The notes: generated by a model from the letters alone, not told the origin. 8,964 nucleotides of DNA from Oscillospiraceae bacterium (GCA_031280325.1 JAITGW010000008.1:1-8964), one strand, 5' to 3'; counted from the first letter of the stretch, positions 1 to 6,822 are shown. Translations and numbers: made by a program.

Positions 1-216
1 TGCTTGCAAAATCCCAAAACTATATATAGTACCGACGAGATTTTGTGATTACATGCGCGCTTGGACATACGAAGGCGGCGTCCATGATGAAAATCCACAA
101 AAAATCAGCTCCGAAAAAGCTTAAAACAATGCCGTCTTGTGCCGCAATGGGCTGCGAACGGTAATGCAGATTAAGTTCGTGAGTCTGTTGTGCCCCAAAC
201 TGCATATCGGATTAGG

Positions 217-254
217 GACAGCCATACCCCGGCTGCGGGGCGGGCTGTCTTTTT
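217..254 (+). terminator. Rho-independent terminator of a transcript from the left
   Basis: A seven-pair outer stem, GACAGCC (217-223) with GGCTGTC (243-249), encloses a five-pair inner stem, CCCCG (227-231) with CGGGG (236-240), and a four-base loop. It is followed directly by five T residues (250-254). The T-tract is on the + strand side, so it ends rightward transcription from before or inside the first 200 bases. It separates whatever lies to the left from the transport operon, which therefore probably has its own promoter. Confidence 0.85.
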
Positions 255-256
255 GC

Positions 257-627
257 GTCTAAACAGCAAAAATCAAACAAGAAAAGACGCAATGTTAAAA
301 AATCCAAGAAAGCAATCGATATCATCCTTGAGGCGGCGCCGCTGATTGCGCTCCGCCGCCTTGACCGTTTCATGTGCGGCAATTATTGGTATCGCGCCGC
401 TCATGGAGCTGCGCAGTACGACAGAGACATGCCTCCATGCTCCGGTCTTGCCGTCCCGGGACTGCTCCTCCCCCGTTCCGATTCTTCCGGATTCGGAAAC
501 CTCTAGCCCGCGCGGACTCATTGCTCCCGTTTCGGAAATTCTCCCCGCGTACTACTGCCGCTTCATACGCCCGATTCTAACAAATTGCAAACTATAAAAA
601 TTCTAAAAAAATATCCCCCCACAGGGC
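257..627. other. Gene-poor stretch with no supported gene
   Basis: I see no gene with recognisable protein features in this stretch. Open frames of about 80 codons exist on both strands (+ from a TTG at 346, - from an ATG at 521), but neither has a convincing ribosome binding site or a family motif. The one clear structure is an inverted repeat with perfect 8-bp arms, AGGCGGCG (331-338) and CGCCGCCT (354-361), with a 15-base loop. No T-tract follows it on either strand, so it is not a standard terminator. The stretch may be a decayed gene or spacer. I found no match to a known riboswitch core by eye. Confidence 0.5.
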
Positions 628-656
628 TTGCAACAAATATGTTGTTGTATTACACT
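628..656 (+). promoter_or_regulatory. Candidate sigma-70 promoter of the transport operon
   Basis: TTGCAA (628-633) and TACACT (651-656) are separated by 17 bases. Each hexamer matches the consensus at four of six positions. It lies about 190 bases before the first gene, and no better pair was found between the upstream terminator and base 849. Transcription would start near 662-664. The prediction is moderate, because random matches of this quality do occur. Its support comes from the two inverted repeats that overlap it. Confidence 0.45.
631..644. promoter_or_regulatory. Inverted repeat in the promoter spacer, candidate operator
   Basis: CAACA (631-635) and TGTTG (640-644) form a dyad with four bases between them. 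A second register also works: CAACAA (631-636) with TTGTTG (642-647). It lies between the -35 and -10 hexamers, where a bound repressor would block RNA polymerase. I cannot name the regulator. It does not match the NikR site layout (GTATGA-N16-TCATAC) or a standard Fur or Zur box. Confidence 0.4.
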
Positions 657-673
657 TAACAGCGGGTTGTTAA
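656..673. promoter_or_regulatory. Perfect inverted repeat at the predicted transcription start
   Basis: TTAACA (656-661) and TGTTAA (668-673) are exact reverse complements separated by six bases, starting at the last base of the -10 hexamer. The half site shares AACA/TGTT with the dyad at 631-644, whose centre is 27 bases upstream. The two could be a pair of sites for one repressor, although their spacers differ (four and six bases). A metal-sensing repressor would fit the operon, but that is inference. Confidence 0.45.
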
Positions 674-702
674 AATTCATTCTTATCCGCAATCCGAAAT
701 GC

Positions 703-775
703 GCAGCGCGGGCGGCGCTGTTCCGTAAAACGCTAAATAACAAAGCCTCCGCAGTCATTGTATTATTGCGGCTTT
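703..775 (+). ncRNA. Structured 5' leader with two hairpins
   Basis: The predicted leader (about 663-848) holds two inverted repeats. The first pairs CAGCGC (704-709) with GCGCTG (715-720) over a five-base loop, plus a G-T closing pair. The second pairs AAAGCC (742-747) with GGCTTT (770-775) and, after a three-base bulge, GCA (751-753) with TGC (767-769). The second is followed by a weakly T-rich run (776-783), so it could be an inefficient attenuator. I could not match the leader to the cobalamin, NiCo or another known riboswitch. A regulatory role is inference. Confidence 0.3.
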
Positions 776-848
776 CATTTAATTGGAGAAACCGAATCGG
801 CGCATTTCCGCACCCGCAAATCTTCACATCCGGCGAGGTCGTTGCTTG

Positions 849-1532
849 ATGACAAAAATGCTAAGCGTTGAAAATCTCACAATACGCGCCAAGCTTGACC
901 GCGGTCTCAGCTTAATTGTTGAGGGCTTGTCGTTCGACGTCACGCGCGGAACGCGGCTTGGCATCGTCGGAGAGTCCGGCTGCGGCAAGACAATGACTGC
1001 GCTGGCGCTTATCGGACTTCTGCCGCACAATTGCCGCGCCGGAGGAAGCGCAAGACTTGACGGAACGGAACTGCTGCCGCTCAGTCAGCGTGAGCTTCGC
1101 CGGCTGCGCGGACGTGAAATCGTATACATACCTCAAAGCGGCGCGGATTTCCTGAATCCCTCAATGACGGTACGGCTGCATTTCGCGGAAACTCTTGCGC
1201 GTCTCGGATATGCGCGTTCAGCGCGCTCCGGCGCAATGCGCGAACTGCTGGAACAAGCCGGATTCTCCGAACCGGAATCGGTGCTGAAGAAATATCCGTT
1301 CCAGTTGTCGGGCGGTATGGCTCAGCGCGTCCTGCTTGCTCTGGCTTTGGCGGCGAAGCCGAAGCTTGTAATCGCGGATGAGCCGACGCGCGGATTGCAC
1401 CGCGACGCGGCGCTCAAGTTTATGGATTTGCTGGAATCCTCGTTTTCAGATTGCGCGGTTGCAATAATCACGCACGACCGCACGATAGCTGAGCGGTGCG
1501 ATTCTGTTTTGGAGATGCGCGGACATGCTTGA
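849..1532 (+). CDS. ABC transporter ATPase, peptide/nickel family (NikD/DppD-like)
   Basis: This is a cytoplasmic ATP-hydrolysing subunit of an importer, 227 residues from the ATG at 849. That start has GCGAGG about ten bases upstream; the frame is open back to 783 but with no conserved residues there. Visible motifs are Walker A (residues 41-48, GESGCGKT), the Q-loop Gln near 96, the signature LSGG (153-156), Walker B ending in DE (177-178), and a switch His in ITHD. The protein lacks the C-terminal extension (oligo_HPY) of the roughly 320-residue Opp/Dpp ATPases, and so resembles NikD in length. After Walker B it reads EPTRGLH, where the D-loop normally has an Asp (ALD), so the D-loop Asp is replaced by His184. 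It overlaps the next ATPase gene by eight bases, and the pair would form the heterodimeric motor. Confidence 0.93.
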   Translation: MTKMLSVENLTIRAKLDRGLSLIVEGLSFDVTRGTRLGIVGESGCGKTMTALALIGLLPHNCRAGGSARLDGTELLPLSQRELRRLRGREIVYIPQSGADFLNPSMTVRLHFAETLARLGYARSARSGAMRELLEQAGFSEPESVLKKYPFQLSGGMAQRVLLALALAAKPKLVIADEPTRGLHRDAALKFMDLLESSFSDCAVAIITHDRTIAERCDSVLEMRGHA

Positions 1533-2229
1533 AATCAAAGACGCCGTGAGGACCTTTCAGCGGCCCGGCGCGAAGTCTGTGGACAAACCTCTCGACGGCG
1601 CAAGCATGTCCATCGGAGACGCGGAGATCGTCGCTCTTATGGGCAACAGCGGCGAGGGAAAATCTACGATTGCCCGCCTGCTGTGCGGCACGCTTCGCGC
1701 CGATTCCGGAACGGCGCATTTCGGCGGAGCCGCGTTATTCGTCGGCGGCAGCTACAACCGCTCGGCAGGCGCGGCGATTACGCTGATACCGCAGCAGCCT
1801 TATGCCGCGTTTGACCCACGCCAAAAATTATGCAACGCTGTGGCGGAACCTCTGCTTTGCCGGAAAATCGTGAAAACGCGCGATGAGGCAATACGGAGAA
1901 CCGCCGAGCTGTTTCGAATGGTGTCGCTTGATACGGCGTTTTTGACACGGCTGCCGTCGCAGGTATCGGGAGGGCAGGCTCAGCGCGCGGCGATTGCGCG
2001 CGCGCTCGGCGTCGGACCGCGCCTGCTGATTGCGGACGAGGCGACAAGCATGCTGGATCCCGCTTCACAGGACACAGTAATATCGCTGTTGAAATCTCTT
2101 GTCAGAACGCACGGCATTTCCGTGCTTCTCATCTCGCACGACCCGGAGCTCGTCAAATCAGCCGCGAACCGAGTCTACACGCTGTCGGGCGGGAAAATAT
2201 ATCAAATCGAAAAAGGAGAACTCCAATGA
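1525..2229 (+). CDS. ABC transporter ATPase, peptide/nickel family (NikE/DppF-like)
   Basis: This is the second cytoplasmic ATPase, 234 residues. Walker A is at residues 40-48 (GNSGEGKST). It has a Q-loop (PQQP), the signature VSGGQAQR, Walker B LLIADEA followed by a normal D-loop (SMLD), and the switch His in LISHD. As in the first ATPase, the C-terminal oligo_HPY extension is absent, giving a length near that of NikE. The start overlaps the previous gene by eight bases, with GGAG ten bases upstream. Its stop overlaps the binding-protein start as ATGA (2226-2229), which suggests translational coupling. This subunit has the standard D-loop Asp that its partner lacks, so the two nucleotide sites may be unequal. 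Confidence 0.93.
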   Translation: MLEIKDAVRTFQRPGAKSVDKPLDGASMSIGDAEIVALMGNSGEGKSTIARLLCGTLRADSGTAHFGGAALFVGGSYNRSAGAAITLIPQQPYAAFDPRQKLCNAVAEPLLCRKIVKTRDEAIRRTAELFRMVSLDTAFLTRLPSQVSGGQAQRAAIARALGVGPRLLIADEATSMLDPASQDTVISLLKSLVRTHGISVLLISHDPELVKSAANRVYTLSGGKIYQIEKGELQ

Positions 2230-3860
2230 AGAAGGCCCTGTCGCTCATGCTTGCGCTCTTCCTGCTTCTCGCCGTGTTCGCGGGATGCGCAAACACAAAC
2301 ACTCCCGCAGTCTCCCCCACGCCAAGCGAGGCTCCCGTCATATCCGCGACGCCGGAACAGCCCGCGCGCATTTCGCAGATAATCATCGGCACCGCCGCGG
2401 ATCTTGAAACGCCGAGCCGCGCGGTGTACAATTTTGACGTATACAGCGGAACGCTTTTACAGCTCGCGCCCGTTTATATCGACGCGAACGCCGAAATCCG
2501 GCCGCTTGCGACGACCTTTGAGACCTCCGACTACAAGACTTGGCGGCTGACGGTCATCGACGGACTCACGTGGCATGACGGAACACCCGTCACCGCCGAC
2601 GACATTAAATTCACAATTGAGTACAACGCGCTCCAATCCACCGGAGAAGCGCAGACGACATATGAGGCGATTAACGTCATTAACTCCTCGACGGTCGAGC
2701 TTGTGCTGCCCGCCGCGAACGTGCGCCATTTATCGAGTCTCACAACGCTTCGCCTTATGCCAAGGCACATCTTTGAGGGGATTGAGGACTATACCACGGC
2801 TGCGCTTGAGCAGCAGGTAATCGGCTGCGGTCCGTACAAATTCGACAGCTATAACGCGGATGCCCGTACATACACGTTCAAAGCGTATGACAATTTCATC
2901 TGGGGTCAGCCGAATGTCGATACGGTCATCTTCCGCAGCTTTGACAGCGTGGATACTCTGAATCTCGCACTCAAGGCCCATGAGATCGACATGATTTACG
3001 CCTATGCGGGAGGCGTCGGCGCCGCCGCGGCGGAGGATTTCAAGACGGCGGACGGCATAACGCTCCTGCCAGTGAAAGATTCAAGCAACACGGCTGTGTT
3101 CGTGTTCAACAACAACACCGCGCCCGGCAACGACATCAATATCCGCAAGGCCGTTGCTTACGCAATTGATTACGACAAATTCCACGAGCTGTTCGGCAGC
3201 GAATACTCTGTGCATTCGACGGCGGGCTTCGTCCCGAAAGGCACATACGGCTATATCGACACGCCGGAGCTTACGCGCGACCTTGCCAAGGCGCGCGAGT
3301 ATCTCGCCGCCGCGGGCGCAACGGGAACCGACGGCGTCACAACCGCGCAGTACAACGGCGCTCCGCTCTCAATCGAGCTTATGGTGCGCTCCGACATCCC
3401 CGTATATGAGCGTTACGCGGAGCTGCTGAAAGCCAATCTCGCCGAGGTCGGCATTGAACTGGTTTTCAACATTACGGATGTTCCGAATTTCCGCGAAATC
3501 ACCGAGAAAACGCATACCAATCAAGCTATGGTTACGAAATTTACCGCGTTCGGTATGTCAATGGGCGCCGGTATGGGCGCCGGATATATGTCCGGTCTCG
3601 GCTCCTCAAACGGACAGGGACAGATTATGGACGAGGCGTTCGACGGAATTGTGCAAAAGCTGAAAAGCGCGGCGTCGCCGGAGGACTATCTTGCCGCCGC
3701 GGCGGAATGCCAGCGGTATTACGCCGACAATATGCCCGCGGTCGCTCTGTTCTGGGATTCGTACATACAGGCGCACAGCTCAGAGCTTGACGGCTTCACG
3801 GTCGATGGCACGTTCGGAATCCTAAACGTCAACACGTGGTATTCAATTATAAAGAAATAA
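2226..3860 (+). CDS. Family 5 extracellular solute-binding lipoprotein (NikA/DppA/OppA type)
   Basis: This is the 544-residue binding protein that captures the substrate outside the membrane and delivers it to the permeases. Residues 1-20 are a lipoprotein signal: MKK, a Leu/Ala-rich core, then AGC with Cys21 as the lipidation site. A Ser/Thr/Pro-rich linker follows. The family 5 fold is recognisable in a W-x-D-G-T-P-V-T-A-D-D segment near residue 117, which matches the conserved N-terminal SBP_bac_5 motif, and in IRKAVAYAIDYDK in the middle. The start has AAAGGAGA seven bases upstream and overlaps the previous gene by four bases. Oddly, residues 444-455 form a Met/Gly run containing two exact MGAG units. 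The substrate is unproven. Nickel or cobalt, free or chelated, is inferred from the neighbours; a peptide remains possible. Confidence 0.93.
   Translation: MKKALSLMLALFLLLAVFAGCANTNTPAVSPTPSEAPVISATPEQPARISQIIIGTAADLETPSRAVYNFDVYSGTLLQLAPVYIDANAEIRPLATTFETSDYKTWRLTVIDGLTWHDGTPVTADDIKFTIEYNALQSTGEAQTTYEAINVINSSTVELVLPAANVRHLSSLTTLRLMPRHIFEGIEDYTTAALEQQVIGCGPYKFDSYNADARTYTFKAYDNFIWGQPNVDTVIFRSFDSVDTLNLALKAHEIDMIYAYAGGVGAAAAEDFKTADGITLLPVKDSSNTAVFVFNNNTAPGNDINIRKAVAYAIDYDKFHELFGSEYSVHSTAGFVPKGTYGYIDTPELTRDLAKAREYLAAAGATGTDGVTTAQYNGAPLSIELMVRSDIPVYERYAELLKANLAEVGIELVFNITDVPNFREITEKTHTNQAMVTKFTAFGMSMGAGMGAGYMSGLGSSNGQGQIMDEAFDGIVQKLKSAASPEDYLAAAAECQRYYADNMPAVALFWDSYIQAHSSELDGFTVDGTFGILNVNTWYSIIKK
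3561..3584 (+). repeat. Two tandem 12-bp units encoding MGAG-MGAG
   Basis: ATGGGCGCCGGT (3561-3572) is repeated as ATGGGCGCCGGA (3573-3584) inside the binding-protein gene, in frame, so each unit encodes Met-Gly-Ala-Gly. Two more Met residues lie close by (444 and 455). The unit could expand or contract by slippage without breaking the frame. Confidence 0.8.
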
Positions 3861-3870
3861 GATTCACATG

Positions 3871-3896
3871 GCGGGGCCGGAGCAATCCGGCTCCGC
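3871..3896 (+). promoter_or_regulatory. Intra-operon mRNA hairpin with GCAA tetraloop
   Basis: Bases 3871-3881 pair with 3886-3896 over eleven positions (one G-U pair, 3875 with 3892), and the loop is GCAA, a GNRA tetraloop. It sits ten bases after the binding-protein stop and before the methyltransferase ribosome binding site. No T-tract follows, so it is not a standard terminator. Such structures after binding-protein genes often protect the upstream message from 3' exonuclease decay, leaving more binding protein than permease. That role is inferred here. Confidence 0.7.
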
Positions 3897-3912
3897 GTCT
3901 GAGAGGGATAAT

Positions 3913-4749
3913 ATGAGTATTGAAATTGCAAAGCGCGCATGGGAAAGCGCGATGAACGCCGGCACGCGCGCGTCACGCATTGCGCGCGCCGCAAAAACGT
4001 CGGAATATTTCAATTACCTTGCGTCAAGAGCAGACGCCGACAATATGCCGGATAAGCCCGACGCTTTCGCGGAGCTTTTACTTCGCGATTATCATCTTGC
4101 CGGCGCTATGAGCGTCCTTGATGTCGGCTGCGGTATGGGCGGCGCGACTCTCACCTTCGCGGAAGCGGTGAAGTCCGTGACCGCGATAGATATGTGTTCC
4201 GAAGTGCTCAATGCCGCGGTGCGCCGGGCGGAGCGCGCGGGACGTAGCAATATCTCGTTTTCGCAGACGCTGTGGGAGGATTTCACGGCGGAGAAGCCAT
4301 TCGAGCTTGTTTACTCGGCGATGTGCGGCGGAATTTGCAGCCTTGACGAGCTTCTGAGATTTGAAAGCTACAGTAAAAACGCCTGCGCGATTGTTACGAT
4401 CGGCAAAACGGCCGCCAGCGGCGCGCGTAAAGCGCTGCGCGAAGCGATTACGCCGCGCCCGCTTCCGGGGCTGCTGCAGGACGGCGCGCTGCTGTTTAAT
4501 CTGCTGCATGAGCTTGACCGCCGCCCGAACGTCGTGCAGACGCGCGCGCGCGGCGTTATGAAATTGACCGCAGAAGAGGCGATTCGCCGCTTTGAAATAT
4601 ACTACGGCGCGTATGGATATGATGACGAGCTCTCCCGCCGCCGTCTGCGCGAGCATATAGAGCGCGTATCCGTTGACGGCTATTGGATTGAAGAAAACGA
4701 CGTGACCACCATGCTGATTCATTGGCGGACTCCGGAGCGCGGCGTATGA
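3913..4749 (+). CDS. Class I SAM-dependent methyltransferase inside the transport operon
   Basis: A 278-residue protein with a Rossmann-type SAM-binding domain. Motif I is VLDVGCGMGG (residues 68-77), and the ribose-binding acidic residue is Asp93 in VTAIDM. An N-terminal helical region of about 60 residues precedes the domain, and about 100 residues after it would form the substrate-side part. There is no signal peptide, so it is cytoplasmic. I chose the ATG at 3913, which has GAGAGGGA just upstream. An ATG at 3868 in the same frame lies before the stable hairpin and has no binding site. The stop overlaps the permease start as ATGA (4746-4749), so it is co-translated with the transporter. 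The substrate is unknown; candidates are a metallophore, a corrinoid or tetrapyrrole, or a protein. It is not a recognisable nicotianamine-synthase type enzyme by eye. Confidence 0.88.
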   Translation: MSIEIAKRAWESAMNAGTRASRIARAAKTSEYFNYLASRADADNMPDKPDAFAELLLRDYHLAGAMSVLDVGCGMGGATLTFAEAVKSVTAIDMCSEVLNAAVRRAERAGRSNISFSQTLWEDFTAEKPFELVYSAMCGGICSLDELLRFESYSKNACAIVTIGKTAASGARKALREAITPRPLPGLLQDGALLFNLLHELDRRPNVVQTRARGVMKLTAEEAIRRFEIYYGAYGYDDELSRRRLREHIERVSVDGYWIEENDVTTMLIHWRTPERGV

Positions 4750-5717
4750 TACAGTCCGTTCGCGGGCTTCTCTCGGCGCTCGTGTGCCTTCTGGTGATAG
4801 TCTCGGTGAACTTCTTTCTGCCGCGTCTGATGCCCGGCGACCCCGTACTCATGCTGACGGGTCTGGAGGACGACCTCGTGAGCGAGGCGGAATACAGGAT
4901 GTACCGCGAAAAGCTGGGGGTGGACGATCCGCTGTACGCACAGTTCGGACGCTATGTTTCCGCGCTCCTGCGCGGAAACTTGGGTTATTCGTATCACTAT
5001 AAGCGCGGCGTCGGCGACATGATTGCGGAGCGGCTGTCAAACACGCTGTCCATCACGCTGCCCGCGGTCGCGTTATCAAGCGCGCTCGCAATGCTGCTTG
5101 CGCTGTACGCCGGATCAAAGCGCGGAAGCGCAGCGGATTCCGTGCTCACGGGCGGGGCAATAATTATTAACGCCGTGCCGGGATTTCTAATCGGAATGCT
5201 GATAATTACGCTGTTCGCCTACAAGCTTGGCTGGCTGCCTTTCGGCGGACTTGCGTCGGCTGCACCAAAAAACGCCCTCACGGACAGACTGTCTCATCTT
5301 GTTCTGCCCATTACCGCGCTGTCGCTCGGTGCAATGCCGGGAAAATATCTCATACTCCGCAATCAGACGGCGGCTGCCATCGATGAGAAATACGTCATCT
5401 ATGCCAGGGCGAGGGGCATCTCGGAGCGGCGGATCAGGTTCTGTCACATCTTCCGCAACGTCAGTCAGACATTCGTCACGATGATTGGGCTGAACGTCGG
5501 TTTTGTGCTGTCCGGCTCGCTTATTGCGGAAAATCTGTTTTCTATTCGCGGCATGGGTCAGCTCATGACCGCCTCAATAGCGGCGCGGGATTTCCCGACC
5601 ATGCAGGGCTGTCTGTTCGTTTCCGCTCTCGCGGTTATCTCGGCTGATATTGTGACAAGACTCGTGTGTATTGCGATTGACCCGAAAGTGAGGCTCGGCG
5701 TTTATGAGACGGAATAG
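4746..5717 (+). CDS. ABC transporter permease, DppB/NikB type
   Basis: A 323-residue integral membrane subunit. The first membrane helix is at residues 8-25 and is followed by the family hallmark PGDP (30-33). Further hydrophobic segments follow from about residue 96 onward. The cytoplasmic coupling loop reads ARARG (220-224), then a conserved stretch with an Asn after the HIFR segment, as in DppB proteins. A segment ending in FSIRGMGQL near residue 275 matches the usual family ending. The start at 4746 has GGAG eight bases upstream and the ATGA overlap with the methyltransferase; an in-frame ATG at 4722 lies inside that gene and adds residues with no family match. It overlaps the next permease by 14 bases. 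Confidence 0.93.
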   Translation: MIQSVRGLLSALVCLLVIVSVNFFLPRLMPGDPVLMLTGLEDDLVSEAEYRMYREKLGVDDPLYAQFGRYVSALLRGNLGYSYHYKRGVGDMIAERLSNTLSITLPAVALSSALAMLLALYAGSKRGSAADSVLTGGAIIINAVPGFLIGMLIITLFAYKLGWLPFGGLASAAPKNALTDRLSHLVLPITALSLGAMPGKYLILRNQTAAAIDEKYVIYARARGISERRIRFCHIFRNVSQTFVTMIGLNVGFVLSGSLIAENLFSIRGMGQLMTASIAARDFPTMQGCLFVSALAVISADIVTRLVCIAIDPKVRLGVYETE

Positions 5718-6543
5718 CGCGCGGCTGTCGCTCGCTGCCGGAATGCTGCTGCTGCTGATATTTGCGGCGTTCTCTCTGTTTCCGGACGCGATTGCTCCGT
5801 TTGACGTCAAGGAAATATCCCGGGCGTGGCTCAAACCGTCCGCCGAGCATTTGCTCGGCACAAACGACATGGGCTATGACATTTTTTCCGAGCTCGTTTA
5901 CGCGGCCCGGAATACGCTTGTAACAGGCTTAACCGCGGCGGCAATTTCGCTTGGAATCGGGACTGCAATCGGTATGCTTGCGGGATACCTGAAGGGCGCG
6001 GCGGGCGAAATTGCCGGCGGAATAATCAACGTATTTCTGCTGATACCGATGCTGCCCGCCGCAATTGTAGTCGCGAGCTTTCTCGGCGCCGGCGCCGGCA
6101 AAATCGCGCTCGTTATCGCGCTTCTCGGCTGGTGTCCGACAGCCCGCGCCGTGCGGACACGAACGGCGCAGCTGAAGCAAACGCCGTTTGTAGAACAACT
6201 TGTAATACTGCAAATTCCAAAAAGATACATACTGCTGAAGCACCTCCTCCCAAACCTTTCGGACATCGCGCTTGCGCGCGGAATACTCTCCGTTTCCGCT
6301 TGTATGATGACGGAATCCGCACTCAGCTTCGTCGGGCTTGGCGATCCGTCAAGCGTGACCTGGGGCGGCATGGTAAATTTCGCGTACCGCAACGGAGGTT
6401 TCGCACGCGGCGCATTAAACTGGTTTCTCGCGCCCGGACTATGTATTACGCTTTGCGCACTCGCGTTCCGCTTGATTTGCGGTTATGTTGAATATCGCTC
6501 CTCCGCCGTCAGGAGCGGCGACCGAAAAAGCTATATGGAATAG
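5704..6543 (+). CDS. ABC transporter permease, DppC/NikC type
   Basis: A 279-residue membrane subunit that pairs with the upstream permease. Residues 8-25 form the first membrane helix. LLGTNDMGYDIFSELVYAARNTL (about 50-72) corresponds to the DppC pattern HPLGTD-x-x-GRD. The end of the protein has the typical SFVGLGDP segment. The coupling loop is degenerate: E164 is kept, but the two Ala of EAA are Gln165 and Leu166, and the conserved Gly is Gln170. LPN at 182-184 is retained. The start overlaps the previous gene by 14 bases, with TGAGG about ten bases upstream. The stop codon is part of the ribosome binding site of the His-rich gene. Confidence 0.92.
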   Translation: MRRNSARLSLAAGMLLLLIFAAFSLFPDAIAPFDVKEISRAWLKPSAEHLLGTNDMGYDIFSELVYAARNTLVTGLTAAAISLGIGTAIGMLAGYLKGAAGEIAGGIINVFLLIPMLPAAIVVASFLGAGAGKIALVIALLGWCPTARAVRTRTAQLKQTPFVEQLVILQIPKRYILLKHLLPNLSDIALARGILSVSACMMTESALSFVGLGDPSSVTWGGMVNFAYRNGGFARGALNWFLAPGLCITLCALAFRLICGYVEYRSSAVRSGDRKSYME

Positions 6544-6555
6544 GAGAAAAAATAA

Positions 6556-6822
6556 ATGTCGCACAAGCTTCCGCATGAGCATTCCCACGGCTCGCCTCAC
6601 GCGTATTCACACTCCGGAAACACGTCAGACTCGGCGCACGGGTATACTCACGTGTATTTTTCCGACGTGCACGCCGGTCGAGACAGTCAGTTTTTCGGTG
6701 CGCCTCACGATACGCCGGACACGCAGACGACTGCCGCCGCTCGCGCCGGGCTCGCGCTCGACCCGGATAATTTTGATCTGCTGATTGAGCTTGCGGAGGC
6801 ATTGAACTTTCAGCTGCGCTAG
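6556..6822 (+). CDS. Small histidine-rich protein, putative metal-binding, possibly truncated
   Basis: An 88-residue protein with AGGAG (6542-6546) nine bases before its ATG, placed 12 bases after the permease, so it is the last gene of the operon. Ten His fall within residues 1-51 (3, 7, 9, 11, 15, 19, 28, 32, 39, 51), mixed with Ser, Asp and Gly. There is no Cys, no signal peptide and no membrane segment, so it is probably cytoplasmic. Residues 60-88 look helical, reading like one TPR-type helix (ALDPDNFDLL). His-rich stretches in nickel proteins such as HypB and SlyD store or buffer the metal, and a similar role is inferred. I do not recognise a family. Because the stop coincides with the edge of the recombinase unit, the original protein may have been longer. 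Confidence 0.72.
   Translation: MSHKLPHEHSHGSPHAYSHSGNTSDSAHGYTHVYFSDVHAGRDSQFFGAPHDTPDTQTTAAARAGLALDPDNFDLLIELAEALNFQLR
6819..6822. other. Probable left boundary of a mobile element
   Basis: The stop of the + strand His-rich gene (TAG, 6820-6822) and the stop of the - strand recombinase (CTA on the + strand, 6819-6821) meet in the four bases CTAG. The recombinase ends here in mid-domain. The transport operon and the recombinase unit therefore abut with no spacer and no terminator. I see no flanking direct repeat, because the other end of any element lies outside the window. Confidence 0.55.

Noticed and set aside
2..124. A frame open from the left edge to a TAA at 122, which could be the last 40 codons of a gene ending before the terminator at 217
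   Set aside because: The length is within chance, no family motif is visible and the start is outside the window. The terminator shows only that something is transcribed from the left.
20..205. A 61-codon frame on the - strand
   Set aside because: No ribosome binding site before the ATG, mixed composition and no motif. It runs against the terminator direction.
331..361. 8-bp inverted repeat as a terminator
   Set aside because: No T-tract follows on either strand, and no gene ends next to it.
273..597. Overlapping 70-80 codon frames on both strands
   Set aside because: Neither has a good ribosome binding site or recognisable residues. The two frames overlap each other, which is typical of GC-rich non-coding DNA.
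628..848. A NikR operator, cobalamin riboswitch or NiCo riboswitch in the upstream region
   Set aside because: None of the conserved core sequences I know for these elements could be found by eye.
4078..4722. A 214-codon frame on the - strand opposite the methyltransferase
   Set aside because: It is a shadow of the real gene; composition is rich in Arg/Ala/His with no motif, while the + strand has a complete SAM-binding domain.
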